Source: Antedon mediterranea (taxonomy: Eukaryota > Echinodermata > Crinoidea > Comatulida > Antedonidae). Taken from it: a stretch of DNA of 64,000 nt. The notes beneath the pieces were generated by a model. That model was given only the letters and a program-made list of their open reading frames with translations, was not told the DNA's origin and ran no database searches. The position numbers were made by a program, and so were the translations under genes. The stretch lies in NCBI RefSeq assembly GCF_964355755.1, contig NC_092680.1, positions 13,061,001 to 13,125,000 on the forward strand. The letters are read 5' to 3'. This document shows positions 47,176 through 59,600 of this stretch, one piece after another; position 1 is the stretch's first letter, and each line of letters starts with the position of its first letter.

Positions 47176-48457
47176 TCTATATATAAATTTACGTAAGGGC
47201 AAAATTCGGTAAATCGCGCGTTACTTCTAGAATTTTTACTCGATGGTATATAAAGTTGGTTCGTACTTTCGGTACTGATTTTAACCACCTGATGTAACCC
47301 TGTTTACAAATTAAATTATGTTAGATAATTAGTTATTGACGATTAAAACGAATTTAGGTGCAACGATTTGCCCCAAATACGGGTGTTTTCCGATCGTTGT
47401 ATACACTGTCTAATGGATGTCAATTTGAAAAATACCCGCACACAATAATACGAGGACACTTCGCATTTTCCTATCTCCTCCTACGATAATTGTTTTTAAT
47501 AGCTGAAAACCGGTTGAACAGTTCGAGTTCAGCATCATAATGTTGAAGACAGGCCGATTTTCTTTAAAAAATGCTATTTTGATACATGTAATATACGTTT
47601 TTACAAATGTATTGATTTGTGATGAATGGAACATTCCAAATTATTTGGTTTAACCATACAGGTATAGATTTAGATTTATGGGCCCCCTTGGAGAATAAAC
47701 ATAAATAGTATTGCAATGCTGTACAATACTGTTAGGTATTAACCACTTTTGATCGCAATTTGAATCGCAAATTTCTTACTGTGTGAGTGTTGGTACTGTT
47801 AGATATAATATAAACAAATATACAAATAAACTTTATTACTGTGAGTGTGGGTAGGCCCTACTGTTAGATACAAATAAATAAACGTTATTACTGACAGTTG
47901 CTTCTCAACGTTTGTATTAATTAATAATTTAAAAATATATAAACGTCGTAGTGGTGTATCGTTACATGTACTTTACTATTTCAATCGACTATGACAGTGA
48001 GAGTTTTAACAAAGTATTAAATCGTAAATGTTTTACTGTATTTAGTGGTATATTATTTATAGGCCTATAAACCATTAAAAACAATATTTCGTTACTGAGT
48101 GGATAAGAATATATTTTAAAATGTTTCCTCTTTGTACCTATCTTCTTCCCCCATCCCTCAACCCTTAGGCCTAATGTTACATACAAAACACAAATTGGGT
48201 TTGTTTAAATGAGTCCAAATAAAAAAATTTGACTCATTTTGTTTCTCTCTCGGAAGTAATTCCCAGGGTGCTAATTTTGGTTGACTACATAAATCATTGT
48301 GTATATTTATTCGTTTCTGTAAACGACAATGTATTATAGTCCTGCAGTACGTACATTTGAAATCTCCATTTTTTTCTCGCTGGAAATACTGTGTATTCGA
48401 GAACCATCTGTGGGCACGACCTAGATGGTACGCGAGCGAAGCGAGCGTGCCATCTAG
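47176..48457 (+). mobile_element. Non-autonomous Helitron, copy 2
   Basis: Same ends as 26235-27411: TCTATATATAAATTTACG start, hairpin CTAGATGGTACGCGAGCGAA / GCGAGCGTGCCATCTAG end, A before and T after. 1282 bp, with an extra segment around 47740-47880 compared with copy 1. The paralogue at 61765-61800 shows the uninterrupted sequence, so the insertion post-dates the gene duplication. Confidence 0.9.
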
Positions 48458-49368
48458 TGAGTATAATTACGTTATAATCTTTTTGGTATTAGATTGCTTT
48501 TGTTCATTCATTCGTTTGTTATTTTGTTCATTCGGTCAAAATCGATAACATACAAGTGTGTTTAATATATATTATATTGAATATTTAGGTCACTCATTTT
48601 GATAAGTTGTAAAATCAAATCAAATACATTTTATATTTAAAAAACATATGAAATTGTGTAACATAATTTTGTATTTATTTTGTAGAAATTTCATACCATA
48701 ATTTTAAATCCTTTTTGGAGGTCATTCCATATTTTAGTTGCTCGGTATAAAAAAAACCTTCTTTCTCTCCTGTGCTCTATTCTATTCTGTTCTTGTTGTT
48801 ACTATGTTTTTTCTTAGTACATTTGTGGTGGTAGATGATCATTAGAACTAAAAGAATACTGACGAATTATTGTTTCATTGATTTTATTTCATTTCCAACA
48901 AGAAAATGCTAATAATTACACAATAATATCCATAACTACCAAAACGTATTGATGAAATCAAGAAAAGGAGAAGCATCATAATTATTATATAATAATAATA
49001 ATAATTTATTATTAATTTATTATTATTATTATTATGAAGATAAAGTTTGATGGCGTTACGGAGACAAGGTAGTACAAACAATAGTGGCACTATTTACATG
49101 CTTGCCTTCAAATCCCAGGGTCTTTAGTTAAAATCCTGTTATGTTCTTTTTTATTTTATTTCTTTATTCTGACATAATAAAAATCATAGGATGAAAACAC
49201 AAAAAAATACCGAGACGGCAAACTTCTGTACGATGGCCGCCAATACAGGGATTTGTTAAAACTGTAAAATTGAGGGTTTTTTTTCTCTCAATATTGTTTG
49301 TATGCGTTTTCCTGTTTAATGGGGAATAATATAGAAATTTAGTATATAAGTTGCAATAATACGGCATA
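48458..49368. other. Downstream of sialyltransferase 1
   Basis: AT-rich with an ATT/AAT microsatellite at about 48985-49035. No gene recognised. Confidence 0.5.
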
Positions 49369-49465
49369 AAGTTCTGTCCATACTATACAACTTTATGTGA
49401 CAAAAAAATGTGATGTGCCAATAATAATATGGACATGATGTCATATCACTACTATATTTAGGCAT

Positions 49466-51149
49466 ATATTTGATTTGATTTTTGATTTGATTTATTCAAT
49501 ATCGGCTCATTACAATTACAACAGAATATATAAAAATATATAATGAAACAAAAAGCCAGGATTGTCACAAGCGAACCCAATCACTGTTTAAAGACTTTCC
49601 TTTAACATAAATAAAATATAATATAAATATAAAATAAATGACGATAAAAAATTTATTAATAAAAATCAAAGAAATTATGTAAAAAAATACAGCAGGGACC
49701 AGGTAAAATCAAAAGAAATAGTGTTGGCGAAGACTAGTCTCGAATTCTCGAAACCTGCCAAGGAGAGCAAGCTCACTTAATTCAGAGGGAAGACCGTTCC
49801 AAAGTTTACAGAATCTAGGAAAGAGTGAAGATTGAAAACAGATAGTTCGACCAAAGGGTGGCCTGAATAGAAGATCAAATTTGTGACGAGAAATAGGAGA
49901 AAAAAAAAGAAGAAACATCGAGATCAATAATAGTGTATAAACATTTGACAACAAAGATAATAGTTTGGAAATCAATCCGAGAAGTCAAAAAGAAGGAAGA
50001 TGAAGGAGAGCTAATCTTTCGGCGTAAGTAGGACGTTCAAAGTGTTTACCTGGAAAAAAGTATCTAGTAAGAATGCGTTGAGGTTTTTCAAGGAGATTAG
50101 GGGATGGGAAGCCAAATGTGGAAACCACACATGAGCACCATATTCCAGAATCGGACGACATAAGGATTTGTAAAGCAGAAGAGGAGATTGAGAGTCATTG
50201 GTACCAACAGTACGACGGATAAATCCTAAAGTCCTGGAGGCAGAAGAGTGAACAGCTAAAATGTGGTCGTGCCAGGAAAGGGTACTATTAAGGGTAATGC
50301 CAAGGTATTTATGGCTGTTAGTTAGAGATAGAGGGATATCATCGAGAGCGAGAAACGTGCATAACTTTACATTTATTATGTTAAGTGACATTTTATTTAC
50401 GTTGGACCAAGAAAGAATATTGTCAAGATCAGATTGTAGGATAAGGGAATCAGAGTTAGATTGAATATTCCTGAAGACAACAGTGTCATCAGCATATTGG
50501 AGAATATTAGATTGAAGAGTAGAGGGAAGATCCGAAACAAAAATATTAAATAACAGAGGGCCTAGTAGAGATCCATGTGGAACCCCAGATGTTACTTGGG
50601 CCCAATTTTAGGAGGAACCATTAAAAAGCACTCTCTGGGACCGACCAATTAGGTAAGAGGAAAACCAATAAGTGTAGAGCCACAGAAACCATAGTTGTGA
50701 AGTTTTTGAAGAAGAAGAGTATGAGAAATCTTATCAAAGGCCTTGGACCAATCCAGAAATATAACATCGGTTTTAGGAGAATTACGTTTATCAAGATTAG
50801 AAGCAAGGTGATGGTAAAGTTGGGAGACTTGAGTAATTTTTGATCGTCTTGGCACGAAACCATGTTGGGCTTTAGGAATAAGACATAGATTAGTTAAGTG
50901 AGTGTTAATATGGGTAGAAAGAAGTCCTTCTAAGAGTTTACATGGAATAGAGCAAAGAGAAATAGGTCGATAGTTGTTAAGTGTTGCACGATTATCTGAT
51001 TTGAAAACTGGTACTACATTAGCCCTTTGAAGTGGAACTTGGCCAAGAGAAAGTGACAGATTATAGATGTTAGAGAGATATGAAGAGATAACAGAACCAG
51101 CTAATTTAAGAAGTGAAGAAGAAATATTGTCTGGTCCAGGAGATTTATA
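49466..51149 (-). mobile_element. 5'-truncated jockey/CR1-class LINE
   Basis: The 3' end lies at the left with AAATCAAATCAAA repeats (49470-49490). Coding on the minus strand: RT with NNYRPISLCSIPCKLLEGLL, AQHGFVPRRSKITQVSQLYH and VIFLDWSKAFDKISHTLL (motif A), then YADD-type region and thumb (HKYLGITLNSTLSWHDHILA), then IRRTVGTNDSQSPLLLYKSL and CRPILEYGAHVWFPH, then a tail FRPPFGRTICFQSSLFPRFC. Frames shift near 50650 and 49990, so it is dead. Confidence 0.8.
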
Positions 51150-51176
51150 TATCACTACCATATTTGGCCAAATCAT
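50011..51176 (-). pseudogene. LINE reverse transcriptase remnant
   Basis: The RT domain runs from SPGPDNISSSLLKLAG (fingers) at about 51140 through the SKAFD motif at about 50740 and a GVPQGS-like region near 50580, to the thumb and C-terminal part ending near 50011. At least one frameshift near 50650. Confidence 0.75.
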
Positions 51177-52559
51177 ACTGTTGTTGTCTAACTAGTTTGA
51201 TAGTGTAGACAGAGCTTTAAATATTCATGATTTGATAGGACTTTGCATTGATGACGATTTCTCTATAAGTATTAGTGACCATTTTAAGAGAAAAACTTTT
51301 TTGGATGTTTGATAGGATTTATAGTTTCTTTGAGATTTTAGGAATATAATAAGGAAAAGAGGGACGCATATTTTTTTTTTAAATCACATTGTTACTTGTT
51401 TACGTATACGACGACTGCTTTTAACAAAGGAATCATTGAAGTAAATACATATCATTGTATTCAGACACAGACTGAAATAACCTCGGTTTAGCGTTTTGAG
51501 ATAGGCCAATGGTAAGTTTTATCGAACATTTGTAACTTTGAGGTGCAGCCATTTTAACTGCAGACGAGTATGCAGATTGCGGAAGAGAGATAGAGCTGGA
51601 ATCTATCACATGCCTCATCATAAAGTTAGTATAATTTTTTTTTGCTACTCAGAGACCGCGGAAATTAACTAACTTATAACAAACGCATACAAGTTTCTGA
51701 CTTAATCCCTGGTTAATTAGTTAATGAATATTCAGTATGTTATGGAGAAAATATAATGTGTAGCTAAAATATTGTAGTATAAGTAGACTCTTTTATAGAA
51801 AAATGAAGGTATAGCTTGACCAAACTCATTGATTTAAGTAATTATGATCATAGTATGTCACAATGGTAGGTGATTTTGATACGTGGTGGTATAAATAATA
51901 ATATGTGTACAGCCACATCAAAACCAGGCACTTGGTGAAATATATATTTTTTTAGTTGATACTATAATGGTATTCCTCACAATATATCCTTCAAAATGGT
52001 GTTTGGATCATTTAAATCAAGCAAATATTCCCAGAGTTATGGCAATAAATGTATATAGCATTTATACAACAATTTATTTGTAATTACTGAGTAATTAACA
52101 GTCAAAGTTTAATGACAAATCAGACAGGAAGTTGCCCCATGCTGTTACAGGTTGAACAATTAACACCTTAGCAACACTACCTTCTAGATAAACAATCATT
52201 CTGAAATTTGGCACACTTATTCAATATAGTGTTTTCTGATATTCATGAAAATTTCATCAAAATCCGAGGTGGTTATCATAGTTAATTATGACGATTACAA
52301 AGTACCACTAATTTACGTAAAATCTGTCAAATTCATTTATAATAGTGTAGTGTAAGAATAATACAGTAGGCCTACTAGTAGGTATTCAGGAAGATTGCCT
52401 TAGCTTATTATTAGTTCTAAACAAATTTAAAAAAAACAGCAAACATTTTATTAATGAACTTTATTCAATTTTATTTCTCTTTTTACTTTATTTTATCTGC
52501 TTTTTGTTCAAAATGGCGCAGGGCACATAATGTCCCTCGTTTCTGGTCGGCAAAATTCA

Positions 52560-53030
52560 ATTACCAGTATTTTATTTGCGAGTGATTTGTATTGTACTGG
52601 TTTTTAGTGTTAATGTTATGTATATAAGAGAAACTCAACAGTTCTTTTCAGACTTAATATACGTGGTGTACCGCAAACTTTATATCAACATTTGATTTCG
52701 CCATGCAAACCTTCAAACAATGTTATGTATTCTATTGTTGAACCAGCACCATAACAGATAGCCACACCCGTTAGCTTGAACAATGTTTTTAAGCATGATG
52801 AATAATGTGAAATTTAGCCAAGGTACCAGTATTTTATTTGTGAGGGATTTGTATTGTACTGGATTTTACTGTTGTTAAAGTTATGTAATACGTCTATTGT
52901 TGAACCAGCACCTGGCCTGATCATGACAGATAGACACACCTGTTAGCTTGAACAATGTTTTTAAGCATGATGAATAACGTGAAATTTAGCCAAGGTACCA
53001 GTATTTGTATTGTACTGGTTTTTACGGTTT
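52560..53030. repeat. Diverged tandem segment, three copies
   Basis: Three copies of a segment with TACCAGTATTTTATTTG, TTGTATTGTACTGGTTTTTA, TTGAACCAGCACC and AACAATGTTTTTAAGCATGATGAATAA. The third copy is shortened. Confidence 0.6.
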
Positions 53031-53239
53031 ATGTTTTGCACACACTCCCCACACACCCAACCCATCATTGGCAATTTTTAAGCATAATGAAATTTAACCA
53101 AATTGAAATAAATAAAATAGCCCAGAAGTAGGCCTAGTAAGTAAAGTAAAGCCTTCCAGGAGGCTTATTATACTATAGAGAGGAAAACTCTATCTTATTT
53201 TAATTGGGCTAGGCCTTGTTGTTGTTATTACTATTATTA

Positions 53240-53410
53240 TTACTAGCTAGCTAGGCCTACTATGCCATGCAGCCTATCTAGGTTAGTAGCCCAGCGTAGT
53301 AGTAGGCCTAGGCGGATCTCCGCCTAGTCTAGGCTTATAGTACTAGGCCTAGTAGAGCCAGGCAGGTCTAGCCTACTGTACCTGGTCCTAGCTAGGCCTA
53401 GTGCCAGTGG
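53240..53410. repeat. AGGCCTA-rich cluster
   Basis: Dense CTAGGCCTA/TAGTAGGCCTAGG motifs as at 14100-14360 and 15050-15275. Confidence 0.7.
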
Positions 53411-56400
53411 ATTGAGAGTTACATTGTTAATATCAACTCTTACGATAAATAACTTAGCTAGGCCCTTTACTTTAGTATGTTATAACTTATTGTTATCAAG
53501 TCTGAGTCAGTACACGCCACTTTAGTATTAATGTGTACAGTACTTAGATGAACTATAAAAAATATATTTTTCTCGACAAGCGTGTACTAGCGATAAGATT
53601 TTGTTGACCTGGAATTTTCCATGCTGGATGGGTCATGTGACAAAATTAAACCAATCACATCGCTTCTTTCAGCGTGTTCGTAGCAACAAGGCCGTTTTTG
53701 TTTACACTAAAGGGTTCTATAAAATCGGTTTTTATTGGTCTATATCGTACAATCTGTGACATCACTCATTTATTTTTAGATTCATGAACAAAATACCTAT
53801 CGAATGATACCAAGCTTTCAGGGGTTATCTACAAAATTACGGCGTAGGAATGACGAAAATAACTGCTTTTTTATAACGAATTACCACGTTCTTTCAATCG
53901 AAACACGAGGATAGAGGCTCAGATTTATGTAATTTTTACCACCTTTCCATTTGAATTAGTTAATAAGATATATATTTTTGAAATCTACGGTAAATTTCCT
54001 ATCAGATAATGGTAAAAAAACAAAATGGTCAAAATATGAGTTTCACACATTCAAATGCATTTTACACAAATCCCTATCTAGCGACAAGCGCCTGGTTTTG
54101 ATGTGGCTGTACACATATAACAGTTATACAATCATGCGCTGTACTTGGATTTGTAAATTTCATTTAAAAAGTGTTATTGTGTACAGGGCCGTTAAGCACC
54201 GTATTACTTTTTGTTTAAATTCCGGCCACGACACCTAATTTAAATAAGAATATTAGCTTTGTTGAGCACCCGTCCTCTGGACATAGCGATCGTGTTTTGT
54301 TAAGCCGGTAAAGTCAACTGTAATGATACAGTTTTGCAGTCAATATAAATAGACTTGACGGACGAATGTTCGTGTCATTTGGATTAAAAAAACTATTTAA
54401 ACATCAGCATTGGAATTTGAAAAAAACAATTAACATTATATGGAATATCTGTTGTTAGTAAGTACTCAACATTACATTATTAAGCTTGTAAGAATTAGAA
54501 TAAAATTGTACCAAGGATATAAATTATAGAGTAAATATTGTATTGCAGGATAGGCCTGCTGAAAGGATAGGGTCAAAAGGTGAACAATTATATATTGTTG
54601 AAAGGGTATACTCAAATTTAAAATCACTTGTCTTGTTTAGTTGAGGGTAGTTAATAATGTATTTCGATACCACCAGACACACGCTGACTTCGGGGAAGAT
54701 AATTCATGGAGGACCCCGAAAGGACCACTGTATCGTGTTTTTTACTCGTAATTTTCTTCCAAATGTTCTTGGTCAGATAATAATCTTTAGAAAGGTTCAT
54801 CTTCATGTTTCATTTTGATGTAAAAAAATATAGATGGCCCCTTCATCTCCTATCTCTGTATATAGTAGGCACATTTGGGACATTTTTTCAGCACTATAAA
54901 TGTACAATGCTTCAGGTAGTATGGACACACGTCACCTTTATGTACGTGCATGTTGCGTTTTTCGTATCATTTAAATGTCTGGAATTATCAAAGATTACCA
55001 TAATTACAAACTCACGAATTAAAATATAACTATTATTATTTATAGGCTAATTGTTCGTTATTATGCATACCCACTTCGGTGTGAATTGTCTGTGTCCGCG
55101 CTCTAAACGGTAGTAGGCCTATTCATGATGATGGAGTTTCATAATAATTTGGTTTTGTGTTTTTACTCAATAGTACGGTAATATTGTTATTATTAATTAA
55201 TATTTTTGATTTGATCACTTTATTTCAGAATAAATATTCCATATATAGGCCTACTGTACAACAAAAAATAATACAAAACCGGAAAATCAAACTAACTTTT
55301 TTCCCACTAGACTAACCAGATCATTTTCATTATTCACAACTCTTAATCTAAAACCATAGGCCTAATAATAGTATAAAGTTGTTACATGTTAAAAATTCAT
55401 TCAGATTTATATATAGTCATTAGTTTGTATGGTACTTCGGAACTGCATTGTTCATTGAACCGATACGAGCGGACACTGTATTCTCAGTGGTGGTGTATTG
55501 ATCGTTGCTTTGTGCTTTGTTAGTGTTAAGAAATTAAAAGTGGGTTCATGGCTGCCAACAACAAAAATTGTATTTGCATAACCGACAATTTTACAATTCA
55601 TGGTCGTGTTTTATAAAGCTAAACTAGTCAACTGTTTAAAGTGAATTAATTTAGGTCGTTTACTTTTACGTGCACATAAATCATAGTAAATAAAATAAAA
55701 TGCTATCTTTAAGTTTCGGTACAAAGTTCACATTTCATTCAGCAGCTACAACATTTTCGTCTTCCTTGAACAAACAAATCTATAACTTAGGCGTCACACT
55801 TGCCATATGTTTGTTTGTTGCCTACATTCCTTGTTGTTTTATTATGCTGATTACTTATTTTCGTCTATGTTATAAAAATACCATATAATTATCCGAGAAC
55901 CACATAATGTTACTGTTGCTGACACCGATATCATTATTAGCCTGTATTGATCTATCATTATGTTTAGGCTGCAATGGTTATAATACCATAATCAATTCAT
56001 TTGTTACAACTACACATTTTACATGTTAAGTTTTGGAAAATTATTGTTTGGATTGAAAGTCTTAGAACACCAAGATATCATGATGTTATAATGTGTTAAT
56101 ATTATATGCTAGTATTTAAGCAGTATATTACATGAATGAAAAAAAAAACACTCGGTTCCTCAACCATGTTTCTTTTGGCTTAACACACAACATGTTCCTG
56201 TATATTCCTAATTGGCGTATGTAACTGTATGAATGAACATGCAATTAGTTTGCGTCGTTTGGCAAATGAGATTTGTCGTACGTTAAAACTTGGTTCACAC
56301 TGAACGAAACGTTCATTTCATTTCATAAGTGTTTATTTCTATTAATGGTTTATAGAAATTAACAATAACACATTAAATAAAGAAGAAACATACCATTAAT

Positions 56401-56670
56401 AGAGGATTTTACAAGAAGTAAAAAAAAAGAGAAAACTGAAAAAACAAGAAAATTGTTGTAGTAATTACTACTCGAGCTCACACGTCTTCCATCGCTACAA
56501 TTTCAAACGACGTGTGTTTATTTTTTTTGTTTACTTAATTACAAATAAGCATTGTGTAGAATCTTGCATAATATTAAAGGATACGCATGGTTAGTTGAAA
56601 TTACCATAGAAACAATAATATAGTAATAACAATAACTTCCCTTTTTTCAGATTCTAAACTGATATTGTGC

Positions 56671-59600
56671 ATGATGAACATCGTTTGTCTTAAATACGTG
56701 AGTGCTCTAGCTTGCGTGTACGGATTGGGTATCCTTTCGATGTATGCGTTTTATTTTACCTATGGAATAAACCTGAACGTCAATTATTTACCCAGATCAA
56801 CCTTTAAAAATGTCAGTAATCGTATATATCGCACAAGTCAAGTAACACATTCGTCGAACATAACTCACGGAATAGACGGGGATGTTATACATCGTAGACC
56901 TACTAGTCAATCAATGCATTATTTGTAAGTACAGTATTTAAAACGAAATATTAAATCTTATAAGAATCTAGTCCTATAGGCCTAGACAGCAATGTGACGT
57001 CACACGACCGACATTGACCTGAACCTGTAATAAGGTGCTCAATTATTTGAGGCAACTCCTTCAAATTGTGATAACATTCTAACACAATTATTTATTATAT
57101 CAAAAACATAAAATGGAAGGGTTGCCCAAAATTTGGTCAGAAGAAAGCGGCCATTTTGGATTTCAAAATTAGGGTTATTGAAGCTGAGATAAGTGGGGAA
57201 ATTGACACAGTTTCTTGTATAATTAATTTGCAATTATTTATAATTCCAATTACCATATTATGAGACGAATAACAATGTAAACAAATGAATATTTATTATA
57301 TTATTAAATTACATTGAAAAGTAAAAAAAAAATAGTCCGATACAAATATACTTTACATTCATAAAACCAATCATTTTCAGTAATATCACAGGGTAGGTTA
57401 TAATTTATTCTGTTCCTGTGATGTTTGTACATAGGCCTATTCAGTTGTACTTTTTTTTAATTCATAACAACACACGACTACCAGCCAACATGAAAATACA
57501 GCAAAAGACACACGGGTGATCTTCTCAATCTCCCTCTCGCTCTCTCCCCAAGGCCTTATTTTGTTTTCGGTCATTAAAAAAAAAATGAGTGAAAATCAGT
57601 ATAATTCTCTAAATCTATGATTACTTTTATGGTAGTTTTGGACGAAAATCTTGAAAAAATATAAATATTATGTGAATAAATTAAATATTAAAATATTTTC
57701 ACTGTAGCCTAAAGAGATGAAAGTAAAAAAAGCTGTGTACTATTTTGCGCATTAACATTCTCAAACAACAACAATTAGTATGAAATATTATTAAAAATAT
57801 TTACTATTAGTCTTATTAGAAAACGACCCCTTGTAATTGAAAAACAAACTGCCTGACTTGTTAGGGGCTTTGGTGTATAATGCTTTCCGTCAATTGCCCC
57901 TATGCAGTTTGGGCATTGCCATCGCCTATTAAAACTGTCGGCAATCTGCCTCCATTGTTGTTCACTCGGCGATGGCATATATATAGGTTGGAGACGCCTC
58001 CACAGACTTCGTTTACAATGGTTGACACGGTAGCCTTTCCCATACGGAAACTGAAACCTATAGTTTTATAGGAATCTCCGGTGGCCAAGAACCTGAAAAT
58101 TAAACATAACAATAATGCTATAGATTAATCTCATAACAAAAACTTTTGTCAATGTGAAGCTTTACCAAAAAAGAAAAAAGGTCGGATCATAACTTAAAGA
58201 TGTATTGTCCCTTTGTCAAATTCCAAAATAATAAAAATTAAAAGATTTCGAAAAAAAGTGAGTAATTTTGAACTATCATAATAGTTATTAACTTTCACAA
58301 AAAATTAGTCGAAAAAAAAAAAATTTAACTGAAATACAGACGTTTTTTGGTTCAAATAATAACTTTGACTTCCAGTCAGAGTTTTCGATCAAAACATATC
58401 TCATAATGCAATGCGCTTGTTTGGCTACTCTGTATGCATAATCATAAAACTTCCTCGCGATCTGTGTGAAAACACCTTCTTAACCGTGACAAGTTGTAAA
58501 CAATCCTAATTAGCATCATGCATAATGTATACTCATGGTTTGAAATCTTTGTTTACTTTCGCTCGCGACTATTTTCCAGACGAAATGTAATAAAATTTAT
58601 TTAGCTGTTAATTACGTAAAATTGTTGTATTTGGCTTGAATTTTCGACTTAAAGTGAATAACTTTAATATTACTTTGATATGGCCAATTAAAATTTAGTA
58701 TATTTTGACCTTCATTTTTTTGTGTTTCAAGGGACAATACATCTTTAACTCTAGTGTGATGCAGTTTTCCTGCTTTATTTGAGTATAAGGATCCAGATCC
58801 AGACCTCTGTGTCAACAACAACAAAGACATTTTTCGTACACTAAATTTTTCTTTTATATTGCATTTCTTACATTCTTTTTGAATTAGGCCTATGTTATGC
58901 TTTTTAATTTTATTAAACAGTTGTAAATAAATGTCAATTCAATATTTCATTTTCATCGCTTTTTAATATTAGCGACACAAGACGAGTCGAAACTTAATTG
59001 ACTCGGGTATAATTCTCAACTACGGTAATGACACTGTGACTGTGTTGCATGTCGTTGAACTTACTAAACTAGGCCTAGGCCTAGCTACCGTACACCATGT
59101 GAGTTTTTCCTAGTGTATATACTACCAGGGAGTTGTTATTTTACAACTCCCTGATACTACCTAGGCCTAGGTCTATAAAGTTTTTTTTTTTTTAAGGAAT
59201 TGAAATATACTTACCTCAAGCATACTGCCAGCCTTTGTTCGATAGAAATACTTGGTCTAAATTGGGTAGTTTCTTTTGCGATATCGTCTTTGATTAGTTC
59301 TAGGATTTCTTAAAAGCCTTGTGGGGATACTCGGAAATGAAATTTGTCTTCATAACAAATAAGTTCGGGAAAAAGCGTATGGAATTCACCATAAGTCTCT
59401 CTTGATTGATTTATGGGGTGAACCCATAAGTTTCGATCTCTTTTTTTCAGTTGACACCTTTTTTTATATAGCAGAAGTCATAACAAATAATCGTCGTCTT
59501 CTGAGTCCGTCATGATTGTGAAACAAAAGGCGAACGTCACGCGCGTACGTCGCGAGTCTAGTCATAGAACGATAAAATCGTTAAAATCGTAGCGTAAACG

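Larger units (their letters stand above)
49369..51216. mobile_element. MITE family B split by a LINE
   Basis: Left part 49369-49465 (AAGTTCTGTCCATACTATAC...ATATCACTACTATATTTAGG) and right part 51150-51216 (ATATCACTACCATATTTGG...GTGTAGACAGAGCTT). The repeated ATATCACTACYATATTT on both sides is the LINE target duplication of about 20 bp. Confidence 0.7.
51217..56650. other. Region 5' of sialyltransferase 2 coding exons
   Basis: Probably holds the promoter and a non-coding first exon of paralogue 2, since its first coding exon begins at a splice acceptor (AG 56649-56650), but I cannot place them. A phrase CCAGTATTTTATTTGxGAGxGATTTGTATTGTACTGG recurs at 52563, 52826 and 52998 with neighbouring GTTGAACCAGCACC. 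An AGGCCTA cluster covers 53240-53410. A small frame at 55700-55888 with one hydrophobic stretch is not supported as a gene. Confidence 0.5.

Noticed and set aside
55700-55888. Small membrane protein gene (62 codons)
   Set aside because: One hydrophobic stretch only; no homologue recognised, no splice or promoter support.
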